Shown here one piece after another: positions 46,385 to 55,204 of a DNA stretch of 64,000 nucleotides (position 1 is the first letter of the stretch; every line of letters starts with the position of its first letter). The position numbers were made by a program, and so were the translations under genes. This DNA comes from Prostheceraeus crozeri (taxonomy: Eukaryota; Platyhelminthes; Polycladida; Euryleptidae), in contig CAJQUW010002096.1 of NCBI GenBank assembly GCA_907163375.1, positions 248,001 to 312,000 of the forward strand, written 5' to 3'. Below the pieces are notes generated by a model. That model ran no database searches, was not told the DNA's origin, and saw only the letters and a list, made by a program, of their open reading frames with translations.

Positions 46385-46855
46385 ATGACATACATAATGA
46401 TGACTAGTATCCCAACGTCGTGGGTTGTCGCAAGAGACCTTGGATATTCGTTCAAAGCTATAGAAACTGTAACAAATCTCAGTGAAAATATCACCGCTGG
46501 TGATTTAGTTGATCGACTAATGGATCTAGATGAGCATGCCATGAATCACAATTTGGATCGTAGGTGGATAGAGGATTTCTCCATGCTACACTGCAATGAT
46601 AGTGAAATTAGGAGGATCAAATTGGAACGACATGGAAAGAAGGAGACATTTGACAGTGTTTTAATAAAAAGTTCTCCCAATAAAAGTGACTTCAGAAGGA
46701 AATTAGAAGAAGAGACATTTAAATTATTATGTGAACAGAACTGCGTTAAATGTTTTAAACAGGAACGATCCCTTCTCTTTTTACCATGTTCTCATAGCGT
46801 TATGTGTTCTACATGTTATGTACCCTTTGAAACTTCATCTTGTCCCCTTTTGTGA
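46385..46855 (+). CDS. IAP-like UBA-RING protein of the Polinton
   Basis: A protein of up to 157 residues; starts at 46385, 46397 or 46400 are in frame, and 46397/46400 fit the upstream TATA box better. Residues about 10-50 (SWVVARDLGYSFKAIETVTN, then a segment ending LVDRLMDL) resemble the UBA domain of cellular IAP proteins. The C-terminus is a RING finger: C..C in 'CVKCFKQERSLLFLPCSHSV' and 'MCSTCY' followed by a final Cys-Pro. The 'lxFLPCxH' core is typical of the RING of IAP/BIRC proteins, which are ubiquitin ligases restraining cell death. No BIR domain is present. In the family, a RING with UBA would bind ubiquitin chains and modify partners. A role in blocking host death or signalling is inferred. 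It is the first gene of the plus-strand array. Confidence 0.75.
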   Translation: MTYIMMTSIPTSWVVARDLGYSFKAIETVTNLSENITAGDLVDRLMDLDEHAMNHNLDRRWIEDFSMLHCNDSEIRRIKLERHGKKETFDSVLIKSSPNKSDFRRKLEEETFKLLCEQNCVKCFKQERSLLFLPCSHSVMCSTCYVPFETSSCPLL

Positions 46856-46886
46856 TGAAAAAATATCTTCAACAGTCACTGTATAT

Positions 46887-46911
46887 CGTGCATGATGAGT
46901 CATCATGCACG
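46887..46911. promoter_or_regulatory. 25-bp palindrome centred on an AP-1 site
   Basis: Twelve-base arms (CGTGCATGATGA and its inverse) flank a single central G, creating TGAGTCA at 46896-46902. It lies about 45 bases before a TATATAAG box at 46956 and 98 bases before the next start codon. Confidence 0.75.
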
Positions 46912-46955
46912 TCTGTGATTGGTCACTATTGTGTCTGTCTTTGTGTGGCTTTTCT

Positions 46956-46964
46956 ATATAAGGA
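46956..46964 (+). promoter_or_regulatory. TATATAAGG promoter box
   Basis: TATATAAGG lies 46 bases before the ATG at 47010. It is the same box as at 48220-48228 and, inverted, at 62625-62633. The distance suits a TATA element with a leader of about 20 bases. Confidence 0.65.
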
Positions 46965-47009
46965 GGACATTGTACCGTTCTATTTCAAGCATAATTTGAG
47001 GCTAATACA

Positions 47010-47633
47010 ATGTCAATCAGCATGTCGTTCACTACCAACATTCCCATTTCAATAATTTACCGAAGTCAACTCTTCACCGGCAATATATTTTATTCTGCCG
47101 TGAATATAACTGGCTATAAAGCGGATTTGGTGGATCTGATGGAGGAAATAGTGAAGTATTTCCGCTGCGGAGAGGACGTTGTGGTGCAGAGAATGTTAAT
47201 GAGAGTCGTGAACAACGCTCTTACACGAGTTGCAAGATTTTGGCTCAATGAAGTATTTCGCCCACTAGCTCAAACTGAGATTGTACCGGAATACTCTCGC
47301 TGTTGCTGCAGCAGTATCCAACGGAAACACAATACATGTCTCCATGACATTATCACCTCCAGCTACTTTGACCAGAAGGGTGAGAAATGCAAACTGGACT
47401 TGTTCAGTGGACCGCCATCAGTAAGCATCAATGTGGCTGCTCAAGGACATTCTGAGGTGATCAGCTTGCGGGCATACTATGCCAATATTTTAAAGACTTT
47501 CCATTTAAAGCCCTGCTGTATGTGCTGTCCTATTTCAAAACATCTAATGAAAGACATTGAGCAGCTCATAACTGCTACAAATCAGACTCTAGCCGATGTG
47601 AATGTGTATCAGTTTCCCTCTACAACTTGTTAA
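47010..47633 (+). CDS. Cys-rich Polinton protein of unknown function
   Basis: A 207-residue protein starting at the first ATG after the TATATAAGG box. I do not recognise a family. The middle is rich in Cys (SRCCCSSIQRKHNTCLHDI; later LKPCCMCCPISKHLM), which could bind zinc or form disulfides. No signal peptide or clear membrane helix is seen. Its place beside the UBA-RING gene, outside the structural cluster, and its own promoter suggest an early or host-interaction role, but that is inference. Confidence 0.6.
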   Translation: MSISMSFTTNIPISIIYRSQLFTGNIFYSAVNITGYKADLVDLMEEIVKYFRCGEDVVVQRMLMRVVNNALTRVARFWLNEVFRPLAQTEIVPEYSRCCCSSIQRKHNTCLHDIITSSYFDQKGEKCKLDLFSGPPSVSINVAAQGHSEVISLRAYYANILKTFHLKPCCMCCPISKHLMKDIEQLITATNQTLADVNVYQFPSTTC

Positions 47634-47761
47634 GTGTTTTGTGTAATTTTATAAGTACCAGCAACAAACTCTGCGTGATATGTGAATGCTTGTAAACTTT
47701 TGTGTATTATGTTGTAAGTACTAAGCAAAAATTGTAATTGTATTATCTATTTCCATATTAG

Positions 47762-47767
47762 AATAAA
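47762..47767 (+). terminator. Poly(A) signal abutting the next start codon
   Basis: AATAAA ends one base before the ATG at 47769. It can serve the Cys-rich gene upstream, which ends at 47633. Confidence 0.5.
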
Positions 47768-47768
47768 A

Positions 47769-48161
47769 ATGTCTGTAAAACGGAAGGCATCTTCTCGTCA
47801 ATCGAAACGGTCCTTCAAACCTTCAAGTCAGTTTAAAATGGTGTTGCGAAAGTTAAACAGGATACATGATAATAAGAAGAAGTGTAAATTGATTCAAAAT
47901 TCAAGTGATGATTTCATTCGCGATTTTGCTTTTGCAATACACAAATGTCTACCTATTTACAAGCCTCTATTGAATGCTGGCTCTTTGAATAGCATAAAAA
48001 AGTTTTCAAATCCAAGGAGTAGTGATAAGAAAAGGCGAAACTTAATTCAGCGCGGTGGTGGTGGGTTTCTAAGTATGTTAAATGATATTGAAAACAGTAT
48101 TAATGGTGTAATCAATAGTCCGCTTGGAAGGATTGCAGCAACTGCTGCAATGTTAATATAA
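47769..48161 (+). CDS. Small basic Polinton protein with Gly-rich hydrophobic tail
   Basis: It has 130 residues. The first 90 are strongly basic (MSVKRKASSRQSKRSFKPSS; a KKRRNLIQ block). They are followed by RGGGGFLSMLNDIENSINGV and a weakly hydrophobic end (PLGRIAATAAMLI). This plan, a basic head followed by a GGGF motif and a hydrophobic C-terminus, is common to a small conserved protein in many Polintons. Its role is not established. Processing at the Gly-Gly motif by the element protease would fit adenain specificity, but that is inferred. The frame looks whole. Confidence 0.65.
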   Translation: MSVKRKASSRQSKRSFKPSSQFKMVLRKLNRIHDNKKKCKLIQNSSDDFIRDFAFAIHKCLPIYKPLLNAGSLNSIKKFSNPRSSDKKRRNLIQRGGGGFLSMLNDIENSINGVINSPLGRIAATAAMLI

Positions 48162-48183
48162 GGTTAGCGAATCATAAAGTGAC

Positions 48184-48228
48184 ACGTCATCACTTTGATT
48201 GATGAGTCATATATAGGTGTATATAAGG
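48184..48228 (+). promoter_or_regulatory. Promoter module: CRE-like, AP-1 and TATATAAGG
   Basis: Within 45 bases lie ACGTCA (48184-48189), TGAGTCA (48203-48209) and TATATAAGG (48220-48228). The ATG of the next gene is at 48313. The same combination, in the same order, occurs on the minus strand at 62625-62655. Confidence 0.65.
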
Positions 48229-48312
48229 AAGACGCTTTAATGATATTTTATCACTTTCAAGTGACAATTCATTTGCGCTGGTTGAAAGCTCCGAATTAGT
48301 ACTTGATGAAAT

Positions 48313-49047
48313 ATGACTCAGAAAATGTATACAATCAGAGAGGAAGGTGACGCTTTTGAGCAAGATCTCTTGAAGCTTCGTCCGACACGAAAGGTGCAAG
48401 GGATTGGAAATACATTCTACTTTCAAACCTTGAATTATGGTGATGATGGCTTTTATCTTCAAGTTCCATTCTTCCACAGTAATGGCATGTCTACATCAGG
48501 GTATAGCAATATGAGACAAATGCAAGTGACTTTTCCAAAATGGCAACAGGTGATTCTTAAAACTATTGACTCTTTCGCGAAAGAATGTGTTGAGCTGCCT
48601 GAAAGTGCTCCCACTCATTGGAGAAAGGCATTAGAGGAAGGAGTTGGTTACAAGGAATTGCCGGAATTCGACACACTGTTTTTAAAACTATCGGATCATT
48701 TTCAAGCATTCGATCTCTTTACAAGCGCGATGGAATGTGAGGATCTCAAACGGGGCCGCTATATGGGCTTAGTGCACGTTACCGGACTTTATATTGGCTC
48801 ACATGGTTCGACTGGTAAAGTCGCATCTTTACAAATGAAGGTTCTTCAACTAGTCTATCAACCACTACCAATTGATAAATGCTTAATTAACATTGATAAG
48901 ACTGCTTCAAGTGATGGGAAGTAAGAGAGCAAAAAGCGAGGGCGGAAATCTAAAGATGGGAATCTTAAATTGAAGTTGAAGCGCCAAGATGTTGACTTGA
49001 AAACTTTCTATAACCCTAATTGTGATGAGGAAACACAAATGTTTTAA
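48313..49047 (+). pseudogene. Polinton protein of unknown function, broken about once
   Basis: The main open part has about 203 residues and begins MTQKMYTIREEGDAFEQDLL. The most structured region is 'GRYMGLVHVTGLYIGSHGST' and 'KVASLQMKVLQLVYQPLPID', a series of short beta-like segments around glycines. That could be an OB-type fold as in single-strand DNA-binding proteins, but I cannot confirm this. The last part is rich in Lys. It has its own promoter module and is followed at 49100 by AATAAA, so it is probably a monocistronic unit. The frame is broken about once near its C-terminal end. Confidence 0.5.
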
Positions 49048-49099
49048 TTTGTAAATGTTTTAATTTGTAGATGTAATTTGAAAGTTTCTATTCTGAATG

Positions 49100-49105
49100 T
49101 AAATA
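49100..49105 (+). terminator. Poly(A) signal
   Basis: AATAAA is 53 bases after the preceding Polinton gene and before the ATPase gene. Confidence 0.5.
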
Positions 49106-49188
49106 AACGTGATCTGGAACATGTTTCTGTTTTGTTGTTCTAAGCAAAATTAGCGGGATGATGAGTTTAATGTTAATGGTATTATAAG

Positions 49189-49824
49189 ATGACAGATTTT
49201 CGTCTATTCACTGATCGCACAATATGTGTCGCTGGACCAAGTCAGTCCGGTAAAACTACATTTGTAACTCAATTGCTACAATATAGAAATGAAATGTTTA
49301 ACAAGGAAATTAAGAGAGTCAAATGGCATTATGGAATATTTCAACCAGAACTACATTCTACACTTCGCCAGAAAGGTTATGAGGTGAAGCAAGGGTTGCC
49401 ATCAACTGAGGATATTAAAGCAGGTGACTTACTAGTATTAGATGATCTATTACGTGAAAGCAAATCTTCAAAGGATGTAACTGAAATGTTCATTCAAACT
49501 GCACATCATAGGGAAGCTTTTACTATCTACATCACCCAAAGCATCTTCGATGGATTGAAAGAGCAAAGAACTAGAAGTTTGAATACACATTATTTGGCAA
49601 TATTTAATAATCCAAGAGATAGCAGTCAGATACATCATCTCAGTAGACAGATATTACCTCAACAACCTAAATTACTTTCAAAAATATATGAAGATGTAAC
49701 AAAGAAACCACATGGCTATCTATTTATTGATCTAACCCAGGAATGTCCGGAACGACTTCGATTTCGAACAAATATCATATCTAATTCCGCTGAACCAATG
49801 ACAGTTTTCTCGGTTCACAGTTAG
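49189..49824 (+). CDS. A32-like packaging ATPase
   Basis: A 211-residue member of the FtsK/HerA superfamily used by Polintons and related viruses to pump DNA into the capsid. Walker A is GPSQSGKTTF (residues 16-25), Walker B is DLLVLDDLL (about 84-92) and a sensor-like Gln stands in IYITQSIF. The length fits the family (about 200-250). The frame looks whole. It opens the block of structural and packaging genes. Spacing to the next gene is 40 bases. Confidence 0.92.
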   Translation: MTDFRLFTDRTICVAGPSQSGKTTFVTQLLQYRNEMFNKEIKRVKWHYGIFQPELHSTLRQKGYEVKQGLPSTEDIKAGDLLVLDDLLRESKSSKDVTEMFIQTAHHREAFTIYITQSIFDGLKEQRTRSLNTHYLAIFNNPRDSSQIHHLSRQILPQQPKLLSKIYEDVTKKPHGYLFIDLTQECPERLRFRTNIISNSAEPMTVFSVHS

Positions 49825-49863
49825 TTTTAAGCAATGTACTTTGTTGCCTTATTATTTTCAAAC

Positions 49864-50514
49864 ATGTCGTATTCAAAGATGGTAGTCATTCCTCAAGAGG
49901 AGTATGTACAATTGACTACATTACAAAGTGCACAGGAAGTCAAAAATATAGATCAACCTATTACGAATCAACTTAAGGAACTAACACAAAAGGATATGGA
50001 GATTCAGAAGATTAAGGATCCCTATCGACGAATGCAGTTAGCAGCTGAAAACATTGATGAGAGGCGACAGATTCGTGACAAGTTGCGACGATTTATAACC
50101 TTGTCAACACCTCGACCATATCGTGTGCGCGCTGAGCGATTATTTGACTTCATTGATCCACATGTGAAGTTCAATGAGAGAGGGGAGATAATAGATGAAA
50201 CAACTGGTGATGTTATTAGAAATAGTCACATAGATGACCTTCTACAATATGCTGTCAGAGATGTAAGGCGAAAACTAAGTGCACCACAAGGGTGGACATA
50301 TTTTCAGAAAATTTTATCTGATCAAAATGTACCTCACAATATTATTGGAGGACTGACTGTGAATGAGTTGGATAAGGGTCACTTACAAAATGGATCAAAA
50401 AGTAAAACACCCACGATGGCGGTCGAGCGAGAGCTTCATGATCCCGATGATCTGCAACCAAAAAGAGCTACTAGGCGCTCAATGAGTGTTGCGAAGGAGT
50501 ATAGTAAATATTAA
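49864..50514 (+). CDS. Conserved Polinton accessory protein
   Basis: I chose the ATG at 49864 because MSYSKMVVIPQEEYVQL matches the start of a protein found in many Polintons ('K..VIP.EEY..L'). An upstream ATG at 49834 would add ten residues. The protein has about 216 residues, is mostly helical and charged (QLKELTQKDMEIQKIKDPYR; RERRQIRDKLRRF-like stretch), and has a conserved-looking 'ERLFDFIDPHVKFNERGEII'. The C-terminus is basic. Its role is unknown; position between ATPase and integrase is usual. The frame looks whole. Confidence 0.7.
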   Translation: MSYSKMVVIPQEEYVQLTTLQSAQEVKNIDQPITNQLKELTQKDMEIQKIKDPYRRMQLAAENIDERRQIRDKLRRFITLSTPRPYRVRAERLFDFIDPHVKFNERGEIIDETTGDVIRNSHIDDLLQYAVRDVRRKLSAPQGWTYFQKILSDQNVPHNIIGGLTVNELDKGHLQNGSKSKTPTMAVERELHDPDDLQPKRATRRSMSVAKEYSKY

Positions 50515-50681
50515 GCAAATATGAATTAAGCCTTGCCTCTCTCATATCATGTCGTTACAAAAATTTTGCTGTTGTTTGAAATCTGCGCTCGAAAGTAAAG
50601 GAGAACAGGGCATAGAGGTTGATATCAATTGTGTTAGCAGTTGCTGTGCGAGTAATGCGCGTGCAAATCAGAACAAAGACG

Positions 50682-51769
50682 ATGAGTACAGTAGTGAAAC
50701 TCAGAAAGATTTATTACGACTTAAACTACCCCGCAAGTTTCAGTCGTCCGGAGGTTCTAGCCCGTGCAGCAGGTGTGGGAATAGAGAAAGTCAAGAAGTG
50801 GTTAAGGAGTCAACCGACTTACACTCTTCACCAAAATGCGAGAAAGCGGTTTCCAACAAGAAAATATTTTGTTAACAATATAGATAGTCAATGGCAAGCG
50901 GACTTGGCTGACATGCAACAGATATCACAGTACAATGATGGCTATAAATACATCTTAACCGTAATAGATATTTTATCTCGCTATGCTTGGGCACCTGCGC
51001 TGAAATCTAAACGAGGACCAGAAGTTGAAGCAGCTTTTCAGAGCATTTTCGATGAGGGGCGTGTTCCGCAAAGAATACATACCGATCAAGGGAAGGAATT
51101 CGAAAACTCTCATGTTCGAAGTCTCCTTAAAAGTCATAATGTGGAATTGTTTAGTGTCAAAAGTGCTTATAAAGCTGCCATGGTTGAGAGGTTCAATCGC
51201 ACACTGAAGACAAAAATATGGCGCTATTTCACTGCAAAAAATACACATGTTTGGGTAGGTGAGCTGCAGAATTTGTTAAGAATTACAATGAAAGCTACCA
51301 TCGAATCATTAAGATGAAACCAGTTGATGTTATCCCAAATAATGCGATGGATGTATGGCTTCGATTGTATGATAAGAAAGCGAAAAACATCTCCAATGAA
51401 AAGAAAATTAATGTTGGTGATAGAGTTTTGATTTCAAAGGTTAAGTCTACATTTGAGAAGGGGTATCTAACTAATTGGACTGAAGAAGAGTTTTTTGTAG
51501 ATGAAGTAAATAGAAAATTTAGACCCACCATGTATAAATTAATAGATTATGATGGCAATCCAATTGAAAGAAAATTTTACTCTTATGAATTGCAAGTAGT
51601 AGACAGAAGTGAAGAGGTGTATATGATTGACAAAATAATTAGGAGGAAAGGTCATGGCAATCAAAGGAAATATCTAGTTAAATGGAAAGGATATCCTGAT
51701 TCATTCAATAGCTGGATAACGCACCAGGATCTACAAAATGTGGAGGTGGGAGGCACTCGTAACTTTTAA
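50682..51769 (+). pseudogene. Retroviral-type integrase with chromodomain, broken about once
   Basis: The region encodes an rve-family integrase that joins the Polinton ends to host DNA. The catalytic core shows Asp in WQADLADM, Asp in IHTDQGKEFEN and Glu in AMVERFNRTLK, giving the DD35E triad. The C-terminal part contains an SH3-like strand (INVGDRVLISKVKSTFEKGY). A chromodomain follows at the end (DKIIRRKGHGNQRKYLVKWK, then GYPDSFNSWI), which would steer integration to marked chromatin. An N-terminal helix-turn-helix-like lead (SRPEVLARAAGVGIEKVKKW) precedes the core. All key residues are visible. The gene looks broken about once. Confidence 0.9.
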
Positions 51770-51809
51770 GCTAATACAGCATTTGATCTCTTCCATATAT
51801 GATTTTAAC

Positions 51810-53384
51810 ATGTCTACTAACTTCAACATCATTCTTCCAAGCAATAGCAACCCCAAGATATTCCCAAGTAACAAACCAACCCTATACTCCGTTGAATTCG
51901 CTAATCCAATTACTCTGCATGGTTCCCATGAAGTTGCTCTAACTGAAATTACTTATTGCAACGATATCAGTTTGCTAAAGAACAACTATTTTGAATTACA
52001 TAAAGAAGTGCGAGGGAAGGATGATTGCTTTCGCATATTTCAAAATAGTCTACATGGTACATGGGATTTTCATCATCTAACTTTACATCCTTTTTCAACA
52101 TCTTCACCATCTGTCCAAAACATGATTAAAATTCAAAAGGCATTTGCAACGTCAACTTTTGATTCTAAGGATCCCACAATGAGCTTGCAAGATACAGAAA
52201 AGGAAATCGGTAGAATGTTTGAACGAATAAATGATCTCTTCAAGCTGACTTTGAATAAATTCTACAAACCAGTCATAAAGGGGTCAACAAAATTGATGAA
52301 GGAAGGGAAGTATGTTCTTCTTGTATTAGGTAAGGATTTGAGTCATACTTTTGGGTATTCCAGAACAACTTTCTCATCAAGGTATTGGTACAATGGACGT
52401 GGGTGGAATTCGGAGAGGAAAGTCACTGATTTTAAATGTAGAATTGTGCCATTGTATGCATTACAAAAAAGGAGCATCCGAGTAAAAAATCAATTTGAGG
52501 TCATTAGAAGTGTTGAAGACTTTGCTAGAAAGTTTCAAGGATCAGTGCCAGAAACGTTAATGACTTGCGAATATAAGAAAGAGAAAGTAACTTTATTTAC
52601 TGTTGAAACGGAGGCAGAATTTCTTGTTTTTACTAAAAAGACACCATTGGAAAAGTCTGATTCCGCTGTTATTGAATTCGTATCTGAAATGATTGGGATG
52701 TTTAAGGACCTTGAAAGCGCACCTTGGTTGACAGAATTAAATGATACATTCAAGGTTCAATTGTCCTCTTCTAAACTCAAAGCATCAACAAATGCTTCAT
52801 GGGATATCCACGTATACAGCGAAGACATATTGGGTGATGATTTGTGTACTTCCAGTCAACTTGTAAAAAGAGTTAATTTGAACATTGAAAGCTTGAAAAC
52901 GCTATCTGAATTGTGTACAAAGTTAAATGAGTTTGGTGTAGATTACCTTGATGCAGATGAATATCACTTTTCTTATGATCCACATAAGAAACGCATGATT
53001 CTAAAGGTAGGGAAGAACTCTCTTATCAAGCTGGATAGCGTGTTAACGACCACATTGGGATTCTCAAAATCAACTATTTATGAAGGCACATCAATAGGCG
53101 ATACAGCCCCATCACTAGAGCGTGATATAAGTAACTTATACGTCTATTGTAACATTATTGAATATACAAGGGTTGGCGACATTGAGGCCCCACTTCTGCG
53201 CACATTTCCTCTCTCATCCGTAAGGAAGCAACTAATCAATCGAGAATTTTTTAACACAATGTATCTACCAATCACTCGAAATTACATCAATAGAATTGAC
53301 ATATCAATTCATGATGACGCAGGAGAAGTAGTACCGTTCTGTGGTGTTACTGTTTTGACCCTACATATTAGGTCACCAGAATAA
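51810..53384 (+). CDS. Probable minor capsid (penton-like) protein
   Basis: A 524-residue protein from the ATG at 51810, the first that gives the family start MSTNFNIILPSNSNPKIFPS; the open frame extends further upstream. The N-terminal motif 'FANPITLHGSHEVALTEITY' and the C-terminal motif 'LYVYCNIIEYTRVGDIEAPL' with 'DDAGEVVPFCGVTVLTLHIR' are characteristic of a long capsid-associated protein of Polintons, usually read as the minor capsid or penton-type component. Which capsid position it fills is not certain from sequence. The frame looks whole. It is followed closely by the core-type protein and the major capsid gene. Confidence 0.7.
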   Translation: MSTNFNIILPSNSNPKIFPSNKPTLYSVEFANPITLHGSHEVALTEITYCNDISLLKNNYFELHKEVRGKDDCFRIFQNSLHGTWDFHHLTLHPFSTSSPSVQNMIKIQKAFATSTFDSKDPTMSLQDTEKEIGRMFERINDLFKLTLNKFYKPVIKGSTKLMKEGKYVLLVLGKDLSHTFGYSRTTFSSRYWYNGRGWNSERKVTDFKCRIVPLYALQKRSIRVKNQFEVIRSVEDFARKFQGSVPETLMTCEYKKEKVTLFTVETEAEFLVFTKKTPLEKSDSAVIEFVSEMIGMFKDLESAPWLTELNDTFKVQLSSSKLKASTNASWDIHVYSEDILGDDLCTSSQLVKRVNLNIESLKTLSELCTKLNEFGVDYLDADEYHFSYDPHKKRMILKVGKNSLIKLDSVLTTTLGFSKSTIYEGTSIGDTAPSLERDISNLYVYCNIIEYTRVGDIEAPLLRTFPLSSVRKQLINREFFNTMYLPITRNYINRIDISIHDDAGEVVPFCGVTVLTLHIRSPE

Positions 53385-53427
53385 GGCTTTACGCTATTGT
53401 GACTTCCATAGTTATTCAATAGTCATA

Positions 53428-53910
53428 ATGACAGGCATTTACAGTAGACCATCATATCAGAGCGGTTATCCCGTGTTTGTTGGAGGTAGACGACAAGTTG
53501 GAGGAGGCATATTTGGTGCACTAAGACGCATGGTTCTTCCAACACTCAAAAAGTATGGCGCACCAATCATGAAGCGTGTTGGAAGCAGGGCTTTAGATTT
53601 TGGTGAAAATGTTGCACCTGATGCGCTTCAAGGTGAGGATATCGGTGAATCTATGAAAATGCGCGCGCAGCAATCTGCCATAGACGCATTAGATGATTTA
53701 ACAAAGACGAGACGTACAGTTCGGAAGAAGCGTAGGAAGTCAAGACAAGTTGGATCCGGTCGAGTTACTAAGTAAAGACGCAGGAAAAGTAAAAAGCCGA
53801 CTAGAACAGCACGTTCTAAATCTAGACGTCGAGTGAAAACAAGAAAGCGCAAACGAAATTCCACTGCGACTAGAAACAAGTCAAAACGAAGGAAGACAAC
53901 ATATTTGTAG
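53428..53910 (+). pseudogene. Basic core-type protein, broken about once
   Basis: It begins MTGIYSRPSYQSGYPVFVGG and has a Gly-Gly rich hinge (RQVGGGIFGALRRMVLPTLK). It then becomes very rich in Arg and Lys. The plan recalls the small virion core or pVI/pX-like proteins of adenovirus relatives, which bind DNA inside the capsid and are cut by the viral protease at Gly-Gly sites. Position between the two capsid genes supports a structural role. The region looks broken about once. Confidence 0.65.
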
Positions 53911-53920
53911 AGCTAATACG

Positions 53921-55204
53921 ATGCAGAGTATCAATTCGGCTTTGTGTTTCTTCGATTCTCCCCCTCATCAGACAGACATCATCTCCTCAACAATTGTAGA
54001 CATAGTCTCCACAACAAATATAGATGGTAACCAACAGCCTATTCAGTTTGATATACCTGCCAATCCTCAAGATTATATTGACTGTCAATCCATTGATTTA
54101 GAGTTGTGTATACAAATTAAGAAGACTGATGGTACAAATATTGATTCATCTAAGGATAAAGTGGGATTAGCAAATCTTCCTATTGCCAGTCTGTTCTCAG
54201 ATGTGTATCTAATATTGAATGACAAACAGATTGAAGGAGGGGATCGAGCATATCCATATGGAGCATATATACATACAATGACGCAATTTCAAAAGCAAGC
54301 TAAACAGTCACACTTGGAAGTTTCTGGGTGGTATGATGATCAGCAAGGGAAATTTGATGATGTTTCAAATACAGGGATGAAAAGACGAATGCATTTAACA
54401 GCGGATTCAAAGGAATTATACTTGAAAGGACCTGTCTATCTTGATTTCCTTCGTCAATCTAGATATCTGCTATCACAGGTTAAAATGCAAATAAAATTTA
54501 TTCGTGCAAATCCTGAGTTCGCGTTAATGGCTTTTGGAGCTACAAACTATCAAGTTAACATAAGTAATGCCGTGCTCAATGTAAGGCGAGTAACAATGAA
54601 CCCGTCAGTCATCAACGACCATGCGACAGGATTGAGGAAAAACAATGCAATATATCCAGTTAATCACAGTGTGTTGACAAACTTCACAATTGGTGCGGGA
54701 TCATCCTCACATGCCTACCCAAATCTTTTTCCCACTGCAATGCCAAAGGCGGTGTATATCACATTTGTGGAAAATGAGGCATTCATTGGTGCTTTTGAAA
54801 AGAATCCATTCAATTTCCAACACTTTAATGTTAGCAAACTAGCACTCTACCAGGATGGGAAATTTGTATCTTGCAAAGCATATGAGCATAATTTCAAAGA
54901 TGGTAAATTCACACGTGAATATGGTTCCACTTTCACCGCCCTCAACATGTTTAATACAGATGATTCAAATGGAATTACAATGGATATGTACAAGAATGGC
55001 TACTTCTTCATTATGTATAACCTCACAGCAGATGCAGATCTAGGTGGTGAAAGCGTAGGAGTTACAAAGCCTGGAAATCTACGACTGGAGGTATCATTTG
55101 AGTCACCTTTGAAGAAAACAATTACTTGTCTCATTTATGCTATCTATGATAGCAAAGTTGAGATAACAAGAATGAGAGACGTGACTGTCAGCTATCAGAG
55201 ATGA
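53921..55204 (+). CDS. Major capsid protein (double jelly-roll type)
   Basis: A 427-residue protein of the family often annotated in animal genomes as F54H12.2-like, which is the Polinton major capsid protein. Diagnostic stretches are 'PIQFDIPANPQDYIDCQSID', 'ASLFSDVYLILNDKQIEGGD' followed by 'RAYPYGAYIHTMTQFQKQAK', and 'NPFNFQHFNVSKLALYQDGK' in the second half. Two jelly-roll domains are expected from the family. The frame looks whole and of normal length. Its stop codon overlaps the start of the protease gene (ATGA at 55201-55204). Confidence 0.85.
   Translation: MQSINSALCFFDSPPHQTDIISSTIVDIVSTTNIDGNQQPIQFDIPANPQDYIDCQSIDLELCIQIKKTDGTNIDSSKDKVGLANLPIASLFSDVYLILNDKQIEGGDRAYPYGAYIHTMTQFQKQAKQSHLEVSGWYDDQQGKFDDVSNTGMKRRMHLTADSKELYLKGPVYLDFLRQSRYLLSQVKMQIKFIRANPEFALMAFGATNYQVNISNAVLNVRRVTMNPSVINDHATGLRKNNAIYPVNHSVLTNFTIGAGSSSHAYPNLFPTAMPKAVYITFVENEAFIGAFEKNPFNFQHFNVSKLALYQDGKFVSCKAYEHNFKDGKFTREYGSTFTALNMFNTDDSNGITMDMYKNGYFFIMYNLTADADLGGESVGVTKPGNLRLEVSFESPLKKTITCLIYAIYDSKVEITRMRDVTVSYQR

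Noticed and set aside
50549-50875. Open frame with many Cys residues (MSLQKFCCCLKSALESKGEQ) before and over the integrase start
   Set aside because: Most of it overlaps the integrase in another frame, and the rest has no promoter or family support; treated as a shadow.
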